A stretch of DNA of 64,000 nt from Pseudomonas sp. MAG733B (GCF_036884845.1 NZ_CP145732.1:4774001-4838000), one strand, 5' to 3'. Positions 37,423 to 45,608 are shown, counted from the first letter of the stretch. The notes: generated from the letters alone by a model not told the origin. Made by a program: numbers and translations.

Positions 37423-37935
37423 TCAGGCTTTTGGCGTGTAGAAAGGGTTGCTGATGTGGTTGACCACATCTTTGAGCTGCGCGGTTTCCGGCTTGCCGGT
37501 CAGGGCGGCGCGAATCGCGGTGCGGCAGGCGTTGTAGTTGTTCAGGTAGACGGCATCGAGGTCGTCGCAGGCCGGATTGACCCAGTTGGCGGTGACGATG
37601 GCCCACTCGTCTTCGGCTTCCGGCGGCAAGGTGCCGTCGAGCAGCGCTTCCAGAACAGCCTTGGCGATGCCTGCCTGGGACGCGCCCCAGGTGGCGTTGC
37701 CGTGCAGGTCGCTGCTGATCGCGGCTTTGTTGACGTACAGGGTCATCGGCTTGACCGGGATGTTCGGTTGGGCGATCACCATGAACGGGCAATGGCCCTG
37801 GCTTGGCGAGGCCAGGCTGTTGGCGAACGCTTGCCCGGCCGGGCCGTTGCGCGGGCCGATCAGGATGTTGATGTGCGCGGCGTTCACGCCCGGGCCTTCG
37901 AAGCCTTCACCGATGTACAGGTCGAGTTCTTTCAT
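37423..37935 (-). CDS. Formaldehyde-activating enzyme (Fae) homologue
   Basis: 170 residues. It resembles Fae of methylotrophs: YIGEGFEGPGVNAAHINILI with His21 at the place of the catalytic histidine, GPRNGPAGQAFANSLASPSQ, KPMTLYVNKAAI, GASQAGIAKAVLEAL and a C-terminal domain. In methylotrophs Fae joins formaldehyde to tetrahydromethanopterin, a cofactor pseudomonads are not known to make. The protein may bind another pterin/folate or another aldehyde adduct. It heads the operon with the aldo/keto reductase and aldehyde dehydrogenase. Confidence 0.82.
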   Translation of the reverse strand: MKELDLYIGEGFEGPGVNAAHINILIGPRNGPAGQAFANSLASPSQGHCPFMVIAQPNIPVKPMTLYVNKAAISSDLHGNATWGASQAGIAKAVLEALLDGTLPPEAEDEWAIVTANWVNPACDDLDAVYLNNYNACRTAIRAALTGKPETAQLKDVVNHISNPFYTPKA

Positions 37936-38156
37936 GAGTCGTTACTCTTCAGGGAGTTTTTTGGTTGATCAGCAGCGCACGCAAGCACGAGGCCTGGCGT
38001 GGCAAATGTCTGGGTTCGAAGAGCGCAGCAGTACGCTGGCGAGGACGTGGCAGTGATGATGAGTCATGGTTGCAAACGCTCTTTTTTGTTGTTGATGAGC
38101 TGGTTTGCGATTTTTTAACACTGGGGGTTTGCGGGGCTGTAACCATAAAAAATCAT

Positions 38157-38183
38157 GGGGGTATGAGTTCAGGTCATACCCCC
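38157..38183. promoter_or_regulatory. Ten-base inverted repeat upstream of the Fae-like operon
   Basis: GGGGGTATGA, seven bases, TCATACCCCC: a perfect ten-base repeat about 220 bases before the Fae-like start, next to an A/T-rich stretch (38143-38155). It is a plausible operator for a dimeric regulator; it could also be a terminator stem, but only short T/A runs adjoin it. Confidence 0.45.
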
Positions 38184-38201
38184 TCAGGAGCGATAAAAAA
38201 C

Positions 38202-38293
38202 TGCAGGAGCCGAGCTTGCTCGCGATGACGGTGTGTCAGCCAATACACAGGTTGACTGTTACACCGTCATCGCGAGCAAGCTCGGCTCCTACA
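38202..38293. repeat. REPIN
   Basis: TGCAGGAGCCGAGCTTGCTC and GAGCAAGCTCGGCTCCTACA are near-exact inverse copies; CGTCATCGCGAG / CTCGCGATGACG extend the pairing inward. Confidence 0.85.
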
Positions 38294-38315
38294 GGGGATC
38301 GCGGGGTGTTTGGGG

Positions 38316-38582
38316 TTACTGCGACATCGCGTCCTTCTTCATCGCATCCTTGGACATGGCATCTTTTTTCATGCCGTCCTTGGACATCGAGTCTTTCTTC
38401 ATTTCGTCTTTTTTCATCGCGTCCTTGGACATTGCATCTTTCTTCATGGCGTCTTTGGACATGGCATCCTTGGACATCGAATCCTTGCTCATGCTGTCGT
38501 TGCTCATGGTGTCAGCCGCGAACACGCTAGCGGCACCAACGGCCAGGCACATGGACAGAACAACGGTGGTCAACTTTTTCAT
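38316..38582 (-). CDS. Secreted pentapeptide MXKDX-repeat protein
   Basis: 88 residues: a 22-residue signal peptide (MKKLTTVVLSMCLAVGAASV then FA) followed by almost nothing but twelve units of Met-(Ser/Lys)-(Lys/Asn)-Asp-x, for example MSKDA and MKKDA. This is the MXKDX repeat family, of unknown function. The regular Met and Asp spacing could bind metal ions or form an extended charged helix. It lies 53 bases downstream of the molybdopterin oxidoreductase gene and may be its operon partner. Confidence 0.85.
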   Translation of the reverse strand: MKKLTTVVLSMCLAVGAASVFAADTMSNDSMSKDSMSKDAMSKDAMKKDAMSKDAMKKDEMKKDSMSKDGMKKDAMSKDAMKKDAMSQ

Positions 38583-38635
38583 GATGAAACTCCTTGAAGC
38601 ACAGGTTGCGGACGGGTGAATTTTCCGGGGATTGA

Positions 38636-39421
38636 TCAGCTGCCACCGAACCAGTTGTAGCCCTGGTCTTCCCAGTAGCCGCCGCTGTAGGTGTTGCTGA
38701 CGAAAATCGCCTGAATGTGTTTAGGGTTCTTGTAGCCAAGCTTGGTGGGCATGCGCAGCTTCATCGGGAAGCCGTATTCGCGTGGCAGCACCGCGCCGTC
38801 GTACGTCAGCGCCAACAAGGTTTGCGCGTGCAGCGCGGTGGCCATGTCGATGCTGGTGTAGTAGTCGTCGGCGCATTTGAAGCCGACGTATTTGGCGTCG
38901 GTATCAGCGCCGATGCGCTTGAGGAAATCGCTGAATCGCACACCACCCCAGCGGCCGATCGCGCTCCAGCCTTCAACGCAAATGTGCCGGGTGATTTGGT
39001 CGGTCTGCGCCATGGCGCGCAGTTCTTCGAGGCGCCAGCTACGTTTGTCGGCGACCAGGCCGGTGACTTCCAGGCGATAGCTCTCCTCCTCCACCGTTGG
39101 TGCTTCGTCGATGCCGTAGAAGGCATTGAAGGGAAACGGCCGAGTGATCATCGACGCCGGATAGGTCGGCGCCATGGCGTTGGGGTTGAACAGCCAGCCT
39201 TGCACCCGGTCGTTGAAGCGCGACATGGACGACAACGCGGTCTCGACACTGTCGTTGTCGCTGATGTTGCAACCGGACAACATCGCCACACCGCCGAGGG
39301 TCAGGCCACGCAGCAGGAACGAGCGGCGTGAGCGGTCTTCGATTTGCGGGGCGAGGATTTTCCGGGCGTCGGTCAGGATCGAAGATTCGTCCAGCCCGGA
39401 GCCTTGATTGGGCTTTTTCAT
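38636..39421 (-). CDS. Tat-exported molybdopterin-dependent oxidoreductase (sulfite oxidase/MsrP family)
   Basis: 261 residues from ATG 39421. A twin-arginine signal SRRSFLLRGLTLGGVAML (RR at 32-33) precedes a lipobox-like LSGC (Cys51), so the protein is periplasmic and perhaps membrane-anchored. The Oxidored_molyb domain covers residues about 95-255 with the molybdenum ligand Cys148 in RHICVEGW, and YTSIDMATAL plus GFPMKLRMPTKLGYKNPKHI. MsrP repairs methionine sulfoxide in periplasmic proteins; this homologue's substrate is unproven. Its start overlaps the stop of the cytochrome b gene, the likely electron donor. Confidence 0.85.
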   Translation of the reverse strand: MKKPNQGSGLDESSILTDARKILAPQIEDRSRRSFLLRGLTLGGVAMLSGCNISDNDSVETALSSMSRFNDRVQGWLFNPNAMAPTYPASMITRPFPFNAFYGIDEAPTVEEESYRLEVTGLVADKRSWRLEELRAMAQTDQITRHICVEGWSAIGRWGGVRFSDFLKRIGADTDAKYVGFKCADDYYTSIDMATALHAQTLLALTYDGAVLPREYGFPMKLRMPTKLGYKNPKHIQAIFVSNTYSGGYWEDQGYNWFGGS

Positions 39422-40035
39422 ACGTGCTCCTTGCGGCCGACGATCATGGCCAACAGCGTTTTGGGGACCAACGCAACCATCAGCAGATGCACCGCCACGA
39501 AGGCCACCAACAGCGCCATCGCGAAGAAGTGCACACGGCGCGCGCCTTCGTAACCCCACATCAATTCGCGCAACAGCGGGAACTGCACCGACTTCCACAA
39601 CACCAGCCCGGAGAGCACCAACAGGGTGATATCGACGATCACGAACAGGTACGCCACGCGCTGCACCTGGTTGTAGTGGCTGAGGTCGGCGTGGCCGAGT
39701 TTTCCGCGCAGTGCGGCCCACAGGTCATGCAGTACGCCTTTGGGCGAAACCGGGAAAAAACGTCGTTTCAGGCGTCCGCTGAACAAGTTGAACGCGAGGT
39801 AGACCAGGCCGTTGATCGCCAGGAACCACATCGCCGCGAAGTGCCATTGCAATGCGCCGCCGAGCCAACCGCCGAGGGTGATCGATTTGGGGAAGCTGAA
39901 ATCGTAAATCGGCGAGGCGTTGTAGATGCGCCAGCCGCTGGTGACCATCACCAGCACCGCCAATGCGTTCAGCCAGTGGGTGAGCCGCAGCCAGCGTGGG
40001 TGGCTGGCCTTGGGTGAAGCAGTTGACTGCGACAT
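39418..40035 (-). CDS. Cytochrome b561-type membrane subunit
   Basis: 205 residues with four to five hydrophobic helices. Haem-ligand candidates are in RLTHWLNALAVLVMVTSGW, WHFAAMWFLAINGLVY, HYNQVQRVAYLFVIVDI and RVHFFAMALLVAFVAVHLLM, the layout of the Ni-Fe hydrogenase/thiosulfate reductase cytochrome b family. It would pass quinol electrons to the periplasmic molybdoprotein whose gene overlaps its 3' end. Confidence 0.85.
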   Translation of the reverse strand: MSQSTASPKASHPRWLRLTHWLNALAVLVMVTSGWRIYNASPIYDFSFPKSITLGGWLGGALQWHFAAMWFLAINGLVYLAFNLFSGRLKRRFFPVSPKGVLHDLWAALRGKLGHADLSHYNQVQRVAYLFVIVDITLLVLSGLVLWKSVQFPLLRELMWGYEGARRVHFFAMALLVAFVAVHLLMVALVPKTLLAMIVGRKEHV

Positions 40036-40154
40036 GTCCGGCTCCGGTTGTTGTTATTCGTTGGAGCCGAGTATGGGAGCCGGAAGATCGCCAAATCCTC
40101 ACGTAAAGTTAAATTTAATGTGATAACTCGCTCACTCACGGCTACCCAGAACCC

Positions 40155-40242
40155 TGTAGGAGTGAGCCTGCTCGCGATAGCGTAGCGTCAGGCAATACAG
40201 TCGCTGGCTGACATACCGCTATCGCGAGCAGGCACTCCTACA
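40155..40242. repeat. REPIN
   Basis: TGTAGGAGTGAGCCTGCTCG and inverse CGAGCAGG-CACTCCTACA (two bases shorter) with CGCTATCGCGAG extending the stem. It separates divergent genes. Confidence 0.82.
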
Positions 40243-40315
40243 GGGGGCGGTGGTGCTCCGCCGAACGCGCATCTATGGTTAAATGCCGCCCCCCGTAAAT
40301 TGCCGACCCAGACCC

Positions 40316-41257
40316 ATGAACGCAGACGCCCTCTCCATCCTTCACGACCACTTGCTGACGGCACTGGCAACACCGCCTGCCGAAACCCGCCGCCTGTTCC
40401 ACGGCCGTGGCCGCTGCTGGCCGGGGTTGGAGCAAGTGACCGTGGACTGGCTGCAAGGCGTGGTGCTGGTGGCGTTGTTCAAGGAGCCGGAAGCCGCGCA
40501 ACTGGAGGATCTGAAGCGGTTGCTGATGACGATCACTCAGTCAGCGCAATGGGCGCAATCCGGTGCGCGCACCTTGCTGCTGCAACATCGCTACCTGCTG
40601 CAAAGCACCACCGAATGGCTGCTCGGCGACGTCATCGAAGAAATGACCATCACCGAAGGCGGGCTGAAATATCGGGTGGACCTGGGTCGCAAGCAGAACA
40701 CCGGGTTGTTCCTCGACATGCGTTACGGTCGCGATTGGGTGCGGGCCAACGCCGAGGGTAAACGGGTGCTGAACCTGTTTGCCTACACCTGCGGTTTCTC
40801 GGTGGCGGCGATCGAAGGCGGCGCGACGCACGTGGTCAACCTCGACATGTCCAGCCCGGCCCTGAGCCGTGGTCGCGACAATCATCGGCTCAATGGACAT
40901 GACCTGAGCAAGGTCACGTTCCTCGGCCACGACCTGTTCAAGTCCTGGGGCAAGGTGATTGGCAAAGGCCCGTACGACATGGTGATCATCGACCCGCCGT
41001 CGTTCCAGAAAGGCAGCTTTTTGCTGACCAAGGACTACCAGCGCGTGCTGCGCCGCTTGCCGGAATTGCTCGCGGAAAACGGTACGGTGCTGGCCTGCAT
41101 GAACGACCCGGCGTTCGGTGCCGACTTCCTGATCGACGGCGTAACCCGAGAGGCGCCGAGCCTGCGCTTTGAACAGCGATTGGAAAATCCGCCGGAGTTT
41201 CCGGATGCGGATGTGGAATGCGGGTTGAAGGCGTTGGTGTTCAAACTCGAAAGCTGA
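40316..41257 (+). CDS. Class I SAM-dependent methyltransferase (RlmI/YccW-like core)
   Basis: 313 residues from ATG 40316. The Rossmann motif I is VLNLFAYTCGFSVAAIEGGA, with VVNLDMSS as motif II and the DPPSF catalytic motif (MVIIDPPSFQKGSF). This pattern is shared with the 23S rRNA m5C methyltransferase RlmI and relatives; the N-terminal PUA domain is absent and replaced by about 115 other residues. The target (rRNA, tRNA or small molecule) is open. It is monocistronic between two repeats. Confidence 0.82.
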   Translation: MNADALSILHDHLLTALATPPAETRRLFHGRGRCWPGLEQVTVDWLQGVVLVALFKEPEAAQLEDLKRLLMTITQSAQWAQSGARTLLLQHRYLLQSTTEWLLGDVIEEMTITEGGLKYRVDLGRKQNTGLFLDMRYGRDWVRANAEGKRVLNLFAYTCGFSVAAIEGGATHVVNLDMSSPALSRGRDNHRLNGHDLSKVTFLGHDLFKSWGKVIGKGPYDMVIIDPPSFQKGSFLLTKDYQRVLRRLPELLAENGTVLACMNDPAFGADFLIDGVTREAPSLRFEQRLENPPEFPDADVECGLKALVFKLES

Positions 41258-41263
41258 AAAGCG

Positions 41264-41344
41264 AAAGATCGCAGCCTGCGCCAGCTCCTACAGGATCGGG
41301 TTTGCACCCGGTCAATGTAGGAGCTGGCGCAGCCTGCGATCTTT
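41264..41344. repeat. Inverted repeat of the GATCGCAGCCTGCGCC type
   Basis: AAAGATCGCAGCCTGCGCCA and TGGCGCAGCCTGCGATCTTT form 29-base arms around about 23 bases with one mismatch. This is a second REP family, distinct from the GCGAGC type. It can also act as a bidirectional terminator between these convergent genes. Confidence 0.82.
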
Positions 41345-41359
41345 TGATCTTCGTTATTT

Positions 41360-41959
41360 TTAACCCAAAACCCGACGCCCCGCCGCCATCTGCCGCGCGA
41401 CATTCGCCACCCGGGCACCGAGGTGTTGCGCGGTCAGCAAGTCCGCTTTCGGCGGGCCGAGTTCAGGGCCGACATCAGCATCGGACTGCGCCGCCGCACC
41501 GAGCCAGAAGCTGTGACGGTTGAGCATGTCTTCCGTGGTTTTGCTGCTGTTGTGGCCCGGTGGCAGGCCCAGGTTGATCCAGTGCATGCCGTGCTGCGCG
41601 GCGAAGATCGACAGCTGCTGCAAAGTCGCCAGTTTGTCGCCGGAGCGAGACGCCGCATTGGTGAAACCCGCAGCAATCTTGTTGGCCCACACGCCGCCCT
41701 TGGCGAAGACGTTGCGCGAGGTCGAATCCATGAAGCCTTTGAACTGCGCCGAAGCGCTGCCCATGTAGGTCGGTGTGCCGAAGATGATCGCGTCAACACC
41801 TTCCAGGGTTTCCCAGTACTGGTCGATTTGATCGACGCTGATCAGCGAAACCTGGGTGCCGACAACACTGCCGGCGCCTTGGGCAACGGCTTCTGCCTGT
41901 TTGGCGGTGTGGCCATAACCACTGTGATAAACGACGGCGACGCGGGTGATATCAGTCAT
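41360..41959 (-). CDS. Flavodoxin-fold NAD(P)H-dependent oxidoreductase (WrbA-like)
   Basis: 199 residues. VAVVYHSGYGHTAKQAEAVA is the FMN phosphate loop; FGTPTYMGSASAQFKGFMDS and AAGFTNAASRSGDKLATLQQ are the flavin-ring loops of WrbA-type quinone reductases. It probably reduces quinones by two electrons in the cytoplasm. It stands alone, with the LuxR gene 140 bases upstream in the same direction. Confidence 0.87.
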   Translation of the reverse strand: MTDITRVAVVYHSGYGHTAKQAEAVAQGAGSVVGTQVSLISVDQIDQYWETLEGVDAIIFGTPTYMGSASAQFKGFMDSTSRNVFAKGGVWANKIAAGFTNAASRSGDKLATLQQLSIFAAQHGMHWINLGLPPGHNSSKTTEDMLNRHSFWLGAAAQSDADVGPELGPPKADLLTAQHLGARVANVARQMAAGRRVLG

Positions 41960-42099
41960 GACGCAAACCTCGGTAGTGATCAGTGTGTCCGCCCGTATTA
42001 GGTTGCGGATTGAGAGTGATCATCTACCGAGCTCGTTCGATTGACGCACGAGGTTTTCAGGCTACTCGTTCGAATATTCGGAACATCTTGTCGAGCAGT

Positions 42100-42873
42100 T
42101 CAGCGCGGGTTGAGCACCAACGCAAACAACTCCCCATGCCCGTTCACATTGAGCTTGTGGTAGAGATTGCGTCGATGCACCTTCACCGTCTCCGGGGAAA
42201 TGCCCATTTTCTGGGCGATGGCCTTGCTGGAAAAGCCCTGCAGAATCAGCCGCGCCGTTTCGATTTCGCGCACTGACAGGCGTGCGTCGAAACGGTCCAA
42301 AAGGGTTGCCAGATCACCGGCCACCGCTTCAGCGACCGGTCCTTCCGGTGGCAGCAATTGCACGTGTCGGCGCATGGCGGCCAGCACCCAGTCGCGCACG
42401 CACAACAGACGGCCCTGTTCTTCGAGACTGAAGCGCGTCGAGCGTCCCAGGGACAGACCGAGCACTGCGCCGTCAATGTTGAGCATGAACTGCAACTCGT
42501 CACCACCGACCACCGAACGGAAGTAACTGAGGTAGTACTCGCTCTGCTGGAACTGGTCCGGGGCCACGGAATCGAGGCTATGCAAACCGTCATTGATACC
42601 GGCACATACAGCCAGATAAAACGGGTCGAGCAGGTACATGCCGGCGCGGTAGTCCGCCAGTTCTTCGTGCTCGTCGCCGCTGCCCTTGGCGTCGAAATCG
42701 ATCAGCAGGCGCGGCACTCGACCCGGTCGCATCACCGCGACCAGGGCGTTGTCCAGCGGCACCAGCAAGCGCAGGGTGTCGACCAGTGCGCGCCAGAACC
42801 CGTCTTCGCCCAATACGCCAAACACCCGCGCCAGCCCCTGGTGCAGCGGCAACTCTTTCAACAACGCGTCCAC
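42100..42873 (-). CDS. LuxR-family transcriptional regulator
   Basis: 257 residues. The C-terminal 60 residues are a LuxR/FixJ helix-turn-helix (LSVREIETARLILQGFSSKA, MGISPETVKVHRRNLYHKLN). The N-terminal 190 residues match no domain I can name; the conserved Trp/Tyr pattern of acyl-homoserine-lactone receptors is not evident. It is divergent from the binding-protein gene at 42984, the likely target with the peptidase gene. Confidence 0.82.
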   Translation of the reverse strand: MDALLKELPLHQGLARVFGVLGEDGFWRALVDTLRLLVPLDNALVAVMRPGRVPRLLIDFDAKGSGDEHEELADYRAGMYLLDPFYLAVCAGINDGLHSLDSVAPDQFQQSEYYLSYFRSVVGGDELQFMLNIDGAVLGLSLGRSTRFSLEEQGRLLCVRDWVLAAMRRHVQLLPPEGPVAEAVAGDLATLLDRFDARLSVREIETARLILQGFSSKAIAQKMGISPETVKVHRRNLYHKLNVNGHGELFALVLNPR

Positions 42874-42892
42874 GCACTACCCCTTTCGAGTA

Positions 42893-42911
42893 ACCCATGA
42901 TGGGAATGGGT
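42893..42911. promoter_or_regulatory. Inverted repeat between the LuxR and binding-protein genes
   Basis: ACCCAT-GATGGGA-ATGGGT with matching outer bases (GTAACCCAT / ATGGGTAAC) sits in the 110-base divergent promoter. It could be the LuxR-type regulator's site; no experimental motif is known to me. Confidence 0.35.
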
Positions 42912-42983
42912 AACGGCCACCCCGGTCGATACGCTGCAAGCTCCTGAACATCACCGGCCGCAGCAGGCCAGGAGTGCCGCATC

Positions 42984-44087
42984 ATGAGTGGTCACCGCTC
43001 GTATTTCAATCTGGGGTTTGGTGCCTGTCTGGCGGTTTCGCTGTCGGCGGTTGCCACTGAGAGCCCGACCGTTCACGTCTACAACTGGTATGACTACATC
43101 GGCCCGAACACCCTGCATGACTTCAAGCGTGACACCGGTATCCAGCCGGTCTACGACACGTTCGACAGCGCCGAAGTCCTGGAAGGCAAACTGCTGACCA
43201 GTCGCAGCGGCTACGACGTGGTGGTGGCCAGCAATTTCAGTTTGCCGACGCTGATCAAGGCCGGCGCCCTCGCCCCGCTGCCCCGCGCCGAGATGCCGGA
43301 TTTCAAGAACATGGACACTGAGCTGCTGGCGAAACTGGCCAACAACGATCCGGGCAACCAGTACGCCGTGCCGTACCTGTGGGGCACCAACGGCATCGGC
43401 TACAACATCGACAAAGTGCGCGCGGTGCTCGGCGACAAGGCGCCGGTGGATTCCTGGGACCTGGTGTTCAAGGAAGAGAACCTGGCCAAGCTCGGCGAAT
43501 GCGGCGTGGCGATGCTTGATTCGCCCTCCGAGATGCTGCCGGTCGCCCTGCACTACCTGGGCCTGCCGCCCAACAGCACCAACCCCGAGGATTACAAGAA
43601 GGCCGAAGCGCTGCTGCTCAAGTTGCGCCCGCACATCGCCTACTTCAACTCGTCAAAATTCATCAGCGACCTGTCCAACGGCAACATCTGCGTAGCGGTC
43701 GGCTGGTCCGGCGCGATGCTGGAAGCCAAGGCCACCGCCGAACAGGCCGGCAACGGCGTGAAGATCGCCTACAGCCTGCCCAAGGAAGGCGCGCCGGTGT
43801 GGTTCGACACGCTGGTGTTGCTCAAGGACGCGCCGCATCCGCAACAGGGCCTGGCCTTCATCGATTACCTGATGCGCGCAGAAGTCATCGCCCCGGTCAG
43901 CAATCACCTCAACTACCCCAACGGCAACCGCAACGCGACGGCGCTGGTGGCTGAGGCGACCCGCAACAATCCGGCCGTTTACCCGTCGGCTGAAGCGCTG
44001 GCCACGTTGTTCACCTTGCAGCCATTGCCGCCGGCGACCGAGCGGGTGCGGACGCGGATCTGGAGCAAGGTCAAGAACGGTCAGTAA
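42984..44087 (+). CDS. Polyamine-type ABC transporter periplasmic binding protein (PotF/SpuD-like)
   Basis: 367 residues, with an N-terminal signal peptide ending about residue 26. VHVYNWYDYIGPNTLHDFKR, VYDTFDSAEVLEGKLLTSRS, YDVVVASNFSLPTLIKAGAL and VPYLWGTNGIGYN are signatures of putrescine/spermidine binding proteins. No permease or ATPase gene is near, so it is an orphan binding protein that may dock on a polyamine transporter encoded elsewhere or act as a sensor. A peptidase gene follows after a REPIN. Confidence 0.87.
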   Translation: MSGHRSYFNLGFGACLAVSLSAVATESPTVHVYNWYDYIGPNTLHDFKRDTGIQPVYDTFDSAEVLEGKLLTSRSGYDVVVASNFSLPTLIKAGALAPLPRAEMPDFKNMDTELLAKLANNDPGNQYAVPYLWGTNGIGYNIDKVRAVLGDKAPVDSWDLVFKEENLAKLGECGVAMLDSPSEMLPVALHYLGLPPNSTNPEDYKKAEALLLKLRPHIAYFNSSKFISDLSNGNICVAVGWSGAMLEAKATAEQAGNGVKIAYSLPKEGAPVWFDTLVLLKDAPHPQQGLAFIDYLMRAEVIAPVSNHLNYPNGNRNATALVAEATRNNPAVYPSAEALATLFTLQPLPPATERVRTRIWSKVKNGQ

Positions 44088-44102
44088 GCCCACCGCCGTC
44101 CC

Positions 44103-44192
44103 TGTGGGAGCGGGCTTGCTCGCGAATGCGGTGTGTCAGTCGACATCTCCTTTACCTGACATACCGCATTCGCGAGGAAGCCCGCTCCCACA
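44103..44192. repeat. REPIN
   Basis: TGTGGGAGCGGGCTTGCTCG and inverse CGAGGAAGCCCGCTCCCACA, with GCGAATGCGG / CCGCATTCGC extending the stem. Confidence 0.85.
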
Positions 44193-44249
44193 GGAGAATT
44201 GTGATAACCACGTCCTTTTTTTTCCAAGAACTTGAAGATGAGAAAACCA

Positions 44250-45380
44250 ATGAAACCACGTGCCCGCGACCTGAACATCCAGTTCGGCCAACTGCAGCCC
44301 GGCCCGCTCAACGCCATCACCGACGTACCCGGCGTACGGGTCGGTCACAGCAATGTGCGCGGTCGCACCGCCAACGGCCGCGACATCCTGAGCGGCGTCA
44401 CCGTGATCGAACCCCGTGTCGGTTCCACCAGCCAGCAACCGTGTTTTGCCGGGGTGCATGTGCTCAACGGCAACGGCGACGCCACCGGTCTTGAGTGGAT
44501 TCGCGAGGCCGGTCTGCTGACCAGCCCGATTGCCTTCACCAACACCCACAGCCTGGGCGTGGTGCGTGATGCGCTGATCGCCGTGGACCGTGAGCAGCAA
44601 CCGGACGACGGGCGACTCTACTGGAACATGCCGGTGGTGCTGGAGACCTACGACGGTTTGCTCAACGACATTAACGGGTTTCACGTCAAACCTGAGCATG
44701 TGGCCGAAGCCGTGCATTCAGCGGTGGGCGGTCCGGTGGCTGAAGGCAACGTTGGCGGTGGCAGCGGCATGATCTGCCATGAGTTCAAGGGCGGCATCGG
44801 TACTGCGTCGCGACGGCTGAGCGCTGCCCAGGGCGGCTGGACCGTCGGCGCCATCGTCCAGGCCAACCATGGCATCCGCAACGAATTGCGCGTCGATGGC
44901 TACCCGGTCGGGCGCTACATGGAACAGGTCGACTCGCCGTTTCTCAGGGCCTCGTTGCCGCATCCGGGCATGGGCTCGATCGTGGTTTGCCTGGCCACCG
45001 ATGCGCCGTTGCTGCCGCATCAATGCACGCGTCTGGCACAACGCGCCAGCCTCGGTCTGGCCCGTACCGGCGGCGGCAATGAGGACCACAGCGGCGACAT
45101 TTTCATCGCCTTCGCCACCGGTAACGACCACGTGCCGCCAGCGGCCTATGAAAGCAAAAAAGCGCCGACCACCGGCAACCTGAGCATGGTCAATAACGAT
45201 CACATCAGCGAATTGTTCCTGGCGGCCACCGAAGCGGTGGAAGAAGCCATCATCAACGCCCTGCTCGCCGCCGAAACGACGGAAGGTAACGGGCACGCGG
45301 TGTCGGGGCTGGATGCCGAGACGCTGCTCAAAGCCTTGAATCAGGCCGGTTGGTCGGGTGAGCACCAGCGTAGAAGCTGA
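44250..45380 (+). CDS. P1-family (DmpA/BapA type) aminopeptidase
   Basis: 376 residues if started at ATG 44250; ATG 44238 is an alternative. The precursor has the family layout: AITDVPGVRVGHSNVRGRT near the N-terminus, GNVGGGSGMICHEFKGGIGT mid-protein and the self-cleavage site Gly242-Ser243 in HPGMGSIVVCLATDAPLLP, where Ser243 becomes the N-terminal nucleophile of the beta chain. Such enzymes release N-terminal D-, L- or beta-amino acids from short peptides or amides. There is no clear signal peptide. With the adjacent polyamine-type binding protein, amide-conjugated amines are conceivable substrates (inference). Confidence 0.87.
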   Translation: MKPRARDLNIQFGQLQPGPLNAITDVPGVRVGHSNVRGRTANGRDILSGVTVIEPRVGSTSQQPCFAGVHVLNGNGDATGLEWIREAGLLTSPIAFTNTHSLGVVRDALIAVDREQQPDDGRLYWNMPVVLETYDGLLNDINGFHVKPEHVAEAVHSAVGGPVAEGNVGGGSGMICHEFKGGIGTASRRLSAAQGGWTVGAIVQANHGIRNELRVDGYPVGRYMEQVDSPFLRASLPHPGMGSIVVCLATDAPLLPHQCTRLAQRASLGLARTGGGNEDHSGDIFIAFATGNDHVPPAAYESKKAPTTGNLSMVNNDHISELFLAATEAVEEAIINALLAAETTEGNGHAVSGLDAETLLKALNQAGWSGEHQRRS

Positions 45381-45532
45381 CATTTGTGGGGGGACGCGAC
45401 TAGCGGTACTTGAGTGCAAACCCCCACCTTTCTACGATGAAACTGCGCAGCCGCTTGCTTGCCCAAGCCGTTGCGTAGGTGGTGAGTGCATTGAACCCCT
45501 ATCAAGCTCACCGCCTGCTTCATGCGCATCTT

Positions 45533-45585
45533 GAGCCTCAAAGGCTCCACTTTCTCCCCATCAAAGAGCTTTGAGGCTCTTTTTT
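45533..45585 (+). terminator. Stem-loop terminator ending a 200-base non-coding stretch
   Basis: GAGCCTCAAAG (45533-45543) pairs with CTTTGAGGCTC (45569-45579), an eleven-base stem, followed by TCTTTTTT. A shorter inner stem AGAGC/GCTCT (45565-45580) directly abuts the T-run. It ends either the peptidase transcript or a separate small RNA from 45381-45585. Confidence 0.6.
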
Positions 45586-45608
45586 AACCTTTTGAAAATC
45601 ACCCTGTT

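Larger units (their letters stand above)
37936..38315. other. 380-bp gene-free region: promoter of the Fae-like operon and a REPIN
   Basis: No credible gene. It holds the leader of the minus-strand Fae-like operon, an inverted repeat at 38157-38183 with AT-rich sequence beside it (likely promoter/operator zone), the REPIN at 38202-38293 and the end of the MXKDX gene. Confidence 0.6.

Noticed and set aside
38330..38520. A direct-repeat array of 15-base units that might suggest a CRISPR or minisatellite
   Set aside because: The units are in frame with the MXKDX gene, contain no spacers, and encode the pentapeptide.
40036..40154. A defined two-component regulator box before the cytochrome b gene
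   Set aside because: Only a short repeated GGCTCC segment and an AT-rich stretch are visible; no recognisable half-site spacing supports a call.
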